A program made the translations under genes and the position numbers. From the NCBI GenBank assembly GCA_031401675.1, contig JANNRR010000002.1, positions 1 to 29,569 of the forward strand: a stretch of DNA of 29,569 nucleotides, given 5' to 3'. Origin of the DNA: JANNRR01 sp031401675. Its GTDB lineage: Bacteria; Pseudomonadota; Alphaproteobacteria; Rhodobacterales; Rhodobacteraceae. Shown in pieces: positions 23,861-29,569 of the stretch (position 1 is its first letter; each line of letters begins with the position of its first letter). The notes under the pieces were generated by a model. That model was not told where the DNA came from, ran no database searches, and saw nothing but the letters and a program-made list of their open reading frames with translations.

Positions 23861-25438
23861 TCAGTCTGCCCTGATCTCGATCATTTTCGGACCGGCAACG
23901 GCTCTCATCCGCTGCAGCGCCCCTGCAAGTGCGACGGGGGTGCTGACGACCGAAGCGAACGGCAGGCTGCAGGCAGCGGCCAGCGGTTCCAGCAGCGGCG
24001 GCGACGGGTCGCAGCCGGTCACCGGAATGCCGGCGTCGCGCATGTTGTCGGCAATCTCGCGGTAGCCGTGGTTGTTCCAGACCACAAAGGTGATATCCAG
24101 ATTTTCGTCCCGTGCGGTCATCAGGTCGGCCAGGTGGAATTGCAGCCCGCCATCGCCGGTCAGGCAGACCACTGCGGCATCCGGCGCGGCAATTGCGGCC
24201 CCGATGGCGGCAGGTACGCCAAAGCCCAGTGACCCGAAGCCGGTGGCCGAATTGAACCACCCGCCCGGGCGGTCATGGTCATGGAACAGGTTGCCCGCGT
24301 AGACCAGTTGCGTGCTGTCGCCGACAAAGATGGCCCGGGGCAGGGCGTCGCGCAGTTTGGCCAGCAACGCGATCTGCCGTTGCATCGGCTTTGTCAGTTC
24401 TGCGAAAGCGGCAGACAGGGTCTGCGCCGCGCGTTCGGCCCCGCGGGCGCCTGTGGATTGCGGAACCAGCGGCAACAGGGCGGCCAGCGTTGCGGCAGCG
24501 TCGCCTTGCAGGGCAATCAGGGCCGGGTGCCGGGCCAGCTGGTTGGCGTCGATGTCGATACGGATCAATCGGGGCAGGGCGGGCAGGCCAAGACGCCCGT
24601 ACATGTCGTAATCGGTCGGGCCAAGTTCGGTGCCCACGGCCAGAACCGCATCCGCCTCTGCAATCAGCGCCCGGACGGCTTCCATGCTGGGCGAAGCCGG
24701 GACGATCAGCGGGTCGCCATGCATCAGCCCGCGCGCATTCACCGTCTGCACCACCGGGGCATCCAGCCGGCGGGCCAGCGCCTGCAACGCGGCCTCGGCA
24801 TGGCGGGCTCCGCCACCGGCGAGGAACAGGGGTCGGCTTGCCCCGGCCAGAAGGTCGGCAGCCCGTTGCAGCGCTTCCCGGCCCGGAACCGGGGCCGGGG
24901 GAAGGGCGGCAGGTGCCACGCGCGCCGGGCAAGGGGCAGGCATCACGTCGGTCGGCACCTCCAGATGCACCGGGCCACCGCGCCTGGCAGTCATCCGGGC
25001 AAAGGCCCGGTCCAGCGCCGGTGCCAGCGCCCCGGCCGTCGCGATCTGTTCAGAGTGCAGCGCCAGCGCCGCCATCAGGCCACGCTGATCCGGCATCTCG
25101 TGCAGGTAGCCAAGGCCAAGGCCGAGAGTGGCGCGGGCGTTCACGCCCGAGATAACGAGAAGCGGGATGGATTCGCCCCGGGCCTGACCCATCGGCGTCA
25201 GCATGTTGGTGACCCCCGGCCCGGTGATCACGAAGACCACGCCCGGTTTGCCCGAAACCCTGGCATAGCCATCGGCCATGAAGCCCGCAGCGCCTTCATG
25301 GCGCGGCGTGACATGCCGGATACCGGACCCGGGCAGGCCGCGGTACAATTCGATCGTGTGCGCGCCGGGAATGCCGAACACCACCTCGACCCCGCGCTCC
25401 TTCAGGCCCCGCACCAAAGCTACGCCGACTGTGGTCAT
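23861..25438 (-). CDS. thiamine-diphosphate-dependent decarboxylase, AruI-like (5-guanidino-2-oxopentanoate decarboxylase candidate)
   Basis: 525 residues from an ATG with AGGAG eight bases upstream. The acetolactate synthase-like fold has the activating glutamate E48 (RHEGAAGFMADGYAR), a central FAD-like domain, and the ThDP/Mg motif GDG at 428-430 ending in NN at 455-456. The opening FGIPGAHTIELYRGLPGSGI and following PRHEGAAGFMADGYARVSGK resemble proteins named 5-guanidino-2-oxopentanoate decarboxylase, which turn 2-ketoarginine into 4-guanidinobutyraldehyde in the arginine transaminase route. No small ilvH-type subunit is nearby, arguing against true acetolactate synthase. Benzoylformate decarboxylase-like activity is an alternative. 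A basic amino acid importer lies close by. Confidence 0.72.
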   Translation of the reverse strand: MTTVGVALVRGLKERGVEVVFGIPGAHTIELYRGLPGSGIRHVTPRHEGAAGFMADGYARVSGKPGVVFVITGPGVTNMLTPMGQARGESIPLLVISGVNARATLGLGLGYLHEMPDQRGLMAALALHSEQIATAGALAPALDRAFARMTARRGGPVHLEVPTDVMPAPCPARVAPAALPPAPVPGREALQRAADLLAGASRPLFLAGGGARHAEAALQALARRLDAPVVQTVNARGLMHGDPLIVPASPSMEAVRALIAEADAVLAVGTELGPTDYDMYGRLGLPALPRLIRIDIDANQLARHPALIALQGDAAATLAALLPLVPQSTGARGAERAAQTLSAAFAELTKPMQRQIALLAKLRDALPRAIFVGDSTQLVYAGNLFHDHDRPGGWFNSATGFGSLGFGVPAAIGAAIAAPDAAVVCLTGDGGLQFHLADLMTARDENLDITFVVWNNHGYREIADNMRDAGIPVTGCDPSPPLLEPLAAACSLPFASVVSTPVALAGALQRMRAVAGPKMIEIRAD

Positions 25439-25499
25439 GCCCGGATCTCCTGTAAATGCCGACTGAAAGCCGCAGCGGCGGGCCAGGCGCGATTGCTGG

Positions 25500-26162
25500 T
25501 CAATTCCGGGCCACCGGCCCCGGCGCGGTCGGTGTAAGCGGTGGCAGGCCCAACAGCGCCGCAACCGAGCCAAGCGCGATTTCAGCCAGCTCACCTTCGG
25601 CAAATTCCTCGGGCAGCGCCGATCCTTCCAGCCACAGCCCGTCGATCACCGCGTTGCAGGCAATGGCAAGACGGCGCAGGCGCACCGCATCCGCCGGTCG
25701 GCCCGCCTCGGCCAGCGCCCCGCAGATCAGCCCCTGCAGCCGGTCGCGAAACGCCAGATAGCTTTCGCTGTGAACCGTCCGCATCCGGTCATCGATCAGC
25801 ACGGTGTGAATGAAGCCGGCCCACAGCGCCATGGCCCGCGGATCGACCACTGGCGGCGTCACCGCTGCCGCCACGAAATCCGCCAGCTGTCCCAGCGCGC
25901 TGGCCCTGCTGTCAGTCAGGACCCGGGCGCTTTGCTCGGTCATCCCGGTCATCAGCCGCGAATAGGCGGCGGAAATCAGATCTTCCTTGGAGGTGAAGTA
26001 GTGCCGGATCAGCCCCGGCGTCACCCCGGCCCGGTCGGCAATGGCCCGCACCGTCGCCCCCGACGGTCCGCCTGTCGCAATGCAGTCCAGCGCCGCCGCG
26101 ATCAGGTCGTCGCGCCGTTGTGCCTCGCCTTCGCGCCGAAAGCTTCGCCGTTGCCCGGTCAT
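25500..26162 (-). CDS. TetR-family regulator (BetI-like)
   Basis: 220 residues. The N-terminal helix-turn-helix (TVRAIADRAGVTPGLIRHYFTSKEDLISAAY) is classical TetR, and the C-terminal domain with WAGFIHTVLIDDRMRTVHSESYLAFRD resembles the BetI C-terminal ligand domain. It is 61 bp upstream of the ThDP decarboxylase gene, likely on the same transcript, and divergent from the amino acid transporter operon. It is positioned to repress both directions until an inducer binds. The inducer is not readable; BetI proper responds to choline, but no bet genes are present here. Confidence 0.9.
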   Translation of the reverse strand: MTGQRRSFRREGEAQRRDDLIAAALDCIATGGPSGATVRAIADRAGVTPGLIRHYFTSKEDLISAAYSRLMTGMTEQSARVLTDSRASALGQLADFVAAAVTPPVVDPRAMALWAGFIHTVLIDDRMRTVHSESYLAFRDRLQGLICGALAEAGRPADAVRLRRLAIACNAVIDGLWLEGSALPEEFAEGELAEIALGSVAALLGLPPLTPTAPGPVARN

Positions 26163-26172
26163 GTTACGTTAC

Positions 26173-26222
26173 GCCGCTTTGAAATTATACGCTTGCACAA
26201 TTATTCAATCAGCGGCTTTATG
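26173..26222. promoter_or_regulatory. divergent promoter and candidate operator between tetR and the ABC operon
   Basis: A perfect minus-strand -10 box TATAAT lies at 26189-26184, 22 bp before the tetR start. On the plus strand TTGCAC (26193-26198) and TTTATG (26217-26222) are 18 bp apart. Arms GCCGCT (26173-26178) and AGCGGC (26211-26216) are inverted around the centre, with TTGAA and TTCAA inside them. This is an AT-rich island, well suited as a TetR autorepression operator that also covers the transporter promoter. Confidence 0.5.
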
Positions 26223-26252
26223 ACCAGTGAATTCGTCGGAGCCCGCGTCTGC

Positions 26253-27038
26253 ATGACTGCACTCGCCCAAAGCGCCACCGCACAACGCCCCACTGCCATC
26301 CAGATCGATGGCCTACGAAAGTCGTTCGGAACGCTGGAGGTGCTGAAGGGGGTCTCGCTTACCGCCCGCGAGGGCGACGTGGTGGCGATAATCGGCGGCT
26401 CGGGTTCCGGCAAATCCACCATGCTGCGCTGCATCAACTTTCTGGAAACCCCCTCGGCCGGCAAGATCGCCATCGGCGGGGAAGAAGTCGTAATGCGCCC
26501 CGATGGCAGCCCCGCCAACCGCCGCCAGATCGAAAAGCTGCGCCAACACCTGGGCATGGTGTTCCAGAGCTTCAACCTGTGGTCGCACAAGACCGTGCTG
26601 GAAAACCTGATCGAGGTGCCGGTGCATGTGCTGAAAGTGCCCAAGGCCGAGGCCATCGCCCGGGCGCAAAAGCTGCTGGCCCGCGTCGGGCTGGCGGAAA
26701 AGGCCGATGTCTATCCCGCCTACATGTCGGGCGGCCAGCAACAGCGCGCCGCCATTGCCCGCGCTCTTGCCATCGAACCCCGCGCCATGCTGTTTGAAGA
26801 ACCGACCAGCGCGCTTGACCCCGAACTGGTCGGCGAAGTGTTGAACGTGATCCGCGATCTGGCCGCCGAGGGCCGCACCATGATCCTGGTGACGCACGAG
26901 ATGAAGTTCGCCCGCGAAGTCGCCAGCCACGTGATCTACCTGTTCAACGGCCAGATCGAAGAAGAAGGCCCGCCCGATCAGGTGTTTGGTGCGCCGAAAT
27001 CCGACAGGCTGAAGCAGTTCCTGAAATCCGTCTCCTGA
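26253..27038 (+). CDS. polar/basic amino acid ABC transporter ATPase (HisP/OccP type)
   Basis: 261 residues from MTALAQSATAQRPTAIQIDG; GGAG lies about 11 bp upstream. An ATG at 26220 with no ribosome binding site would add 11 residues. Walker A GGSGSGKST is at 48-56, MSGGQQQRAAIARAL is the signature, and the H-loop is VTHEMKFAREV. The insertion GEEVVMRPDGSPANRRQIEKLR and AMLF-EPTSALDPELVGEVL match the histidine/octopine/nopaline group. Walker B reads AMLFEEPTSALDP, with Glu replacing the usual first Asp. It powers the two permeases downstream, and the binding protein follows after 44 bp. Confidence 0.93.
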   Translation: MTALAQSATAQRPTAIQIDGLRKSFGTLEVLKGVSLTAREGDVVAIIGGSGSGKSTMLRCINFLETPSAGKIAIGGEEVVMRPDGSPANRRQIEKLRQHLGMVFQSFNLWSHKTVLENLIEVPVHVLKVPKAEAIARAQKLLARVGLAEKADVYPAYMSGGQQQRAAIARALAIEPRAMLFEEPTSALDPELVGEVLNVIRDLAAEGRTMILVTHEMKFAREVASHVIYLFNGQIEEEGPPDQVFGAPKSDRLKQFLKSVS

Positions 27039-27082
27039 AGCCGGGGCAAACCCGGCGCAACCCAACCAAAGAGGTATGACCC

Positions 27083-27853
27083 ATGAAGAAACTTGCCCTG
27101 ACATTCACAGCAGTCCTGATGCTGGGCACTGCCGCCACCGCCGAACCGATCAAGGTCGGCATCGGTGCCGAACCCTATGCCCCTTTCACCTCCCCCGACG
27201 CCTCGGGCGTCTGGGTCGGCTGGGAAGTCGACATGATCAATGCTGTCTGCAAGGCGGCCGAACTGGAATGCGTCATAACCCCGATCGCCTGGGAAGGCAT
27301 CATCCCGGCGCTGACCGGCGGGCAGATCGACGTCATCATGAACTCGATGTCGATCACCGAAGAGCGGCTGCAGACCGTTGATTTCTCGGACAAATACTAC
27401 AATACGCCGACAATCATCCTTGCTGCCAAAGGGGTGGTGGCGACCCCGGATGCTGCTGGACTTGCCGGCAAGATCATCGGTGTGCAGGTCTCGACCGTCC
27501 ATGAGAACTACGCGCAGGCCTATTTCAAGGACACGGCCTCCGAGATCAAGATCTACCAGACCGCCGATGAAGCGCTGCAGGATCTGACCGCTGGCCGGAT
27601 CGATGCCACGCAGACCGATGTCGTGGCGGCAGACGTGTTCCTGCTGACCGAAGCCGGGGCCGCCTGCTGCGAAATCGTCGGCGCAGTGGTGGACGATCCG
27701 GTTATCCTGGGGCGGGGTGTCGGGGTCGCCATTCGCAAAGGCGATACCGAGATGATGGCCAAGTTCAACGCCGCCATCGCCAAAGTTCGTGAAGACGGAA
27801 CCTATGATGCCATCACCAAGAACTACTTTGCATCGTCGATCTATGGCGATTGA
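27083..27853 (+). CDS. polar/basic amino acid ABC transporter periplasmic binding protein
   Basis: 256 residues with a signal peptide (MKKLALTFTAVLMLGTAATA, cleavage before EPIKVG). VGIGAEPYAPFTSPDASGVW, GWEVDMINAVCKAAELECVI and MNSMSITEERLQTVDFSDKY are landmarks of family 3 solute-binding proteins. The two cysteines in VCKAAELEC are placed as in lysine/arginine/ornithine and octopine binding proteins, where they form a disulfide. Arginine, ornithine, lysine or an opine is the likely ligand. A good AGAGG ribosome binding site precedes the ATG, and the first permease starts 7 bp after the stop. Confidence 0.92.
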   Translation: MKKLALTFTAVLMLGTAATAEPIKVGIGAEPYAPFTSPDASGVWVGWEVDMINAVCKAAELECVITPIAWEGIIPALTGGQIDVIMNSMSITEERLQTVDFSDKYYNTPTIILAAKGVVATPDAAGLAGKIIGVQVSTVHENYAQAYFKDTASEIKIYQTADEALQDLTAGRIDATQTDVVAADVFLLTEAGAACCEIVGAVVDDPVILGRGVGVAIRKGDTEMMAKFNAAIAKVREDGTYDAITKNYFASSIYGD

Positions 27854-27860
27854 GACCTAA

Positions 27861-28613
27861 GTGTCCGTTCTCATCGGGGCTGTGGGAGCGGCCTCCACCC
27901 TTGAGTTGCTGGCATGGTCGCCCCCCGGCTGGGGGGCGAATCTGGTCCGCGGCCTTTGGAATACCATCCTCATTGCCCTTGGCGCCTATTCGCTCGGTCT
28001 TCTGATCGGGGTCTTCGGTGCTTTCGGCAAACTTTACGGCGGCCCACTGATCAAGGATTTGCTGCTCGGCTATACCACTATCGTCCGCGCAGTCCCCGAG
28101 CTTGTTCTGATCCTGATCCTGTATTTTGCCGTGACCGATGCGGTGAACCAGGTTCTGGCGCTTTATGGCTACGAGCGTATCCAGCTGTCGGGCATCGCTG
28201 CAGGCATTCTGGTTCTGGGTGTGGTCCAGGGGGCATATTCGACCGAAGTGCTGCGCGGTGCCATCCAGTCGGTGCCTGCCGGGCAGATCGAGGCGGCGCG
28301 CGCCATGGGCATGTCGCCGATGTTGCTTGCCCGCCGCATTACCCTGCCGCTGATGACATCGGCGGCGATCCCCGGCCTTGCCAATCTTTGGCTGACGGTC
28401 ACCAAGGATACCGCACTTTTGGCGATAGTCGGCTTTGCCGAACTGACTCAGGAAACCCGGCAGGCCGCCGGGGCGACCAAGGCCTTTCTTACCTTTTTTA
28501 TGGCGGCTGGAGCGCTCTATCTTTTGTTGTCACTGGTTTCCGGCATGGTCTTTGGCCGGATCGAACGATGGGCCCGGCGTGGCCAGCGCAGCGCTGACCG
28601 GGGCAGCATATGA
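27861..28613 (+). CDS. amino acid ABC transporter permease, HisQ/OccQ type
   Basis: 250 residues from a GTG, 7 bp after the binding protein. It has about five membrane helices. The inner permease pattern YTTIVRAVPELVLILILYF and the EAA loop QIEAARAMGMSPMLLARRITLP are typical of the polar amino acid uptake (3.A.1.3) group. An N-terminal stretch of about 25 residues (MSVLIGAVGAASTLELLAWSP) precedes the first core helix, as in OccQ relatives. It pairs with the next permease through a 4-bp ATGA overlap. Confidence 0.92.
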   Translation: MSVLIGAVGAASTLELLAWSPPGWGANLVRGLWNTILIALGAYSLGLLIGVFGAFGKLYGGPLIKDLLLGYTTIVRAVPELVLILILYFAVTDAVNQVLALYGYERIQLSGIAAGILVLGVVQGAYSTEVLRGAIQSVPAGQIEAARAMGMSPMLLARRITLPLMTSAAIPGLANLWLTVTKDTALLAIVGFAELTQETRQAAGATKAFLTFFMAAGALYLLLSLVSGMVFGRIERWARRGQRSADRGSI

Positions 28614-29380
28614 AGCAGTTGTTCACACCGCACCGGATGGTTCTTCATGGCATCGGCGTGGCGATCATTCTTTGGTGCGCCATGTCGCTCAGGTGGGATT
28701 GGCTGCCGGAATATCTGCCGTTGATCGGCATCGGAATTTGGCGGACCATTTGGTTCACGGTCGTGACCATGATGCTGGGAATGGTCCTGGCGATCATGCT
28801 GGGTTTTGCTCAGGCCACGGGGCCGTTTTATGTCGCGGCACCAGCCCGATTGTTTTGCACCGTCATCCGCGGCACGCCGCTGCTGCTTCAGCTTTGGCTG
28901 CTATACTTCGGGCTCGGTTCGCTTTTCCCGAGTTTCCCCTGGATACGCGACAGCTTCATGTGGCCGATCCTGCGGCAAGCCTGGCCATACGGGGTTCTGG
29001 CGCTGACCCTGAGTGTTGCGGGCTATGAGGGCGAGGTGATGCGCGGTGCCTTCAAGGGCGTGCCCGGCGGTCAGCTGGAAGTCGCGCGCGCCATGGGCAT
29101 GTCCCGCTTCACCATATTCAGGCGGGTATGGCTGCCGCAAGCGTTGCACCGCGCCCTGCCGACCATTGGCGGCGAGGTGGTGTTGCAGATGAAAGCAACG
29201 CCGCTGGTTGCGACCATTACCGTCATCGATGTCTATGCGGTGGCCAAACGGGTCACCCAGGATACCTTCATCGTCTACGAACCGCTGCTGCTGCTGGCGG
29301 TAGTCTACATGGTGCTGGCCGGGCTGATCGTGCTGTTCTTCCGCTGGCTGGAGTCAAAGGTGCCGACGCGGGTGGGGTAA
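28610..29380 (+). CDS. amino acid ABC transporter permease, HisM/OccM type
   Basis: 256 residues, its ATG overlapping the previous stop. An extra N-terminal helix (GIGVAIILWCAMSLRWDWLP) precedes IWRTIWFTVVTMMLGMVLAI. FCTVIRGTPLLLQLWLLYFG and the EAA loop QLEVARAMGMSRFTIFRRVWLP are diagnostic. It completes a heterodimeric inner-membrane channel with the HisQ-type partner. It is the last gene of the operon. Weak GC hairpin potential (GCCGG-ACA-CCGGC at 29392-29404) follows, without a T run. Confidence 0.92.
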   Translation: MKQLFTPHRMVLHGIGVAIILWCAMSLRWDWLPEYLPLIGIGIWRTIWFTVVTMMLGMVLAIMLGFAQATGPFYVAAPARLFCTVIRGTPLLLQLWLLYFGLGSLFPSFPWIRDSFMWPILRQAWPYGVLALTLSVAGYEGEVMRGAFKGVPGGQLEVARAMGMSRFTIFRRVWLPQALHRALPTIGGEVVLQMKATPLVATITVIDVYAVAKRVTQDTFIVYEPLLLLAVVYMVLAGLIVLFFRWLESKVPTRVG

Positions 29381-29435
29381 CGTTGCCCCGGGCCGGACAC
29401 CGGCTGCAGTGGGCAAATGATGAATATTCAGCACA

Positions 29436-29569
29436 CTACACGACTCCCAGGTTTTTGAGTGTTTTTGGGAGGTTGATCCATTCGACAAGAATGTTCGGGT
29501 GATCTGAGCGGAGGCGGTTTCTGAGGAAGGTGAAGCCGGTTCGGAAGTAGGACCTTGCGAGGTATCCGT
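29436..29569 (-). CDS. unrecognised protein, C-terminal 43 residues, cut by window edge
   Basis: A clean minus-strand frame enters from the right edge and stops with TAG at 29438-29436. The visible residues are hydrophobic/basic in alternation: SYFRTGFTFLRNRLRSDHP and ILVEWINLPKTLKNLGVV. Codon use and base composition (clearly lower GC than the transporter genes) differ from the neighbours, so it may be acquired DNA or part of a mobile element. I do not recognise the family. The frame is too short for the reading to be certain. Confidence 0.4.
   Translation of the reverse strand, partial: GYLARSYFRTGFTFLRNRLRSDHPNILVEWINLPKTLKNLGVV

Overview
The window looks like a chromosomal segment of a GC-rich alphaproteobacterium, most likely a member of the Rhodobacteraceae/Paracoccaceae. 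This rests on the gene content (a ChpT-type phosphotransferase, olsB-olsA, the rplU-rpmA-obgE-proB-proA block, ctaA), on frequent GTG starts with 4-bp ATGA/GTGA overlaps, and on a GAGCCTCCGGCGGGGATATTT-type intergenic motif that I remember as common in that group. Nearly all of the window is core or metabolic DNA. The two edges differ: lower-GC sequence with the first codons of an IS630-type transposase on the left, and an unrecognised truncated gene on the right.

Layout. 1-477: IS630-family transposase N-terminus (minus strand) and gene-poor DNA running up to the 3' end of a tRNA-Ser(CGA) gene (478-567, minus). 917-2353: a calcium-binding RTX beta-roll protein with a parallel-beta-helix-like N-terminal half. 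2519-3388: an exported DUF2059 protein. 3634-9175: the housekeeping block rplU, rpmA, two GNAT acetyltransferases, obgE, proB and proA (ribosome parts, ribosome-assembly GTPase, first two proline-synthesis enzymes). 9311-9910 (minus): chpT of the CckA-ChpT-CtrA cell-cycle phosphorelay, divergent from a small DUF3553 gene. 10379-11991: olsB-olsA, the two acyltransferases of ornithine lipid synthesis, preceded by a 14-bp tandem repeat. 12021-13065 (minus): a ThiE-like protein and a TfoX N-terminal-domain protein. 13135-17797: a TrmJ-type RNA methyltransferase, ctaA (heme A synthase), an M32 carboxypeptidase, and an MFS transporter broken by a one-base frameshift in a G run.

17840-18631 (minus): an ECHDC3-like crotonase that lacks both classical hydratase glutamates. 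18968-22043 (minus): a molybdate uptake locus reading modE-like regulator, modA, modB, modC. 22224-29380: an apparent catabolic region with a GMC flavin oxidoreductase, a thiamine-diphosphate decarboxylase resembling 5-guanidino-2-oxopentanoate decarboxylase (AruI), a BetI-like TetR regulator, and a divergent four-gene polar/basic amino acid ABC importer. Together these could import and degrade arginine or a related guanidino/opine compound.

The observations most worth checking are the possible arginine/guanidino catabolic unit, the 14-bp tandem array upstream of olsBA, the MFS frameshift, the non-canonical crotonase, the short-form ModE, and the possible mobile-element boundary at tRNA-Ser. 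I did not see a CRISPR array, a phage module, a toxin-antitoxin system or a clearly new defence system.
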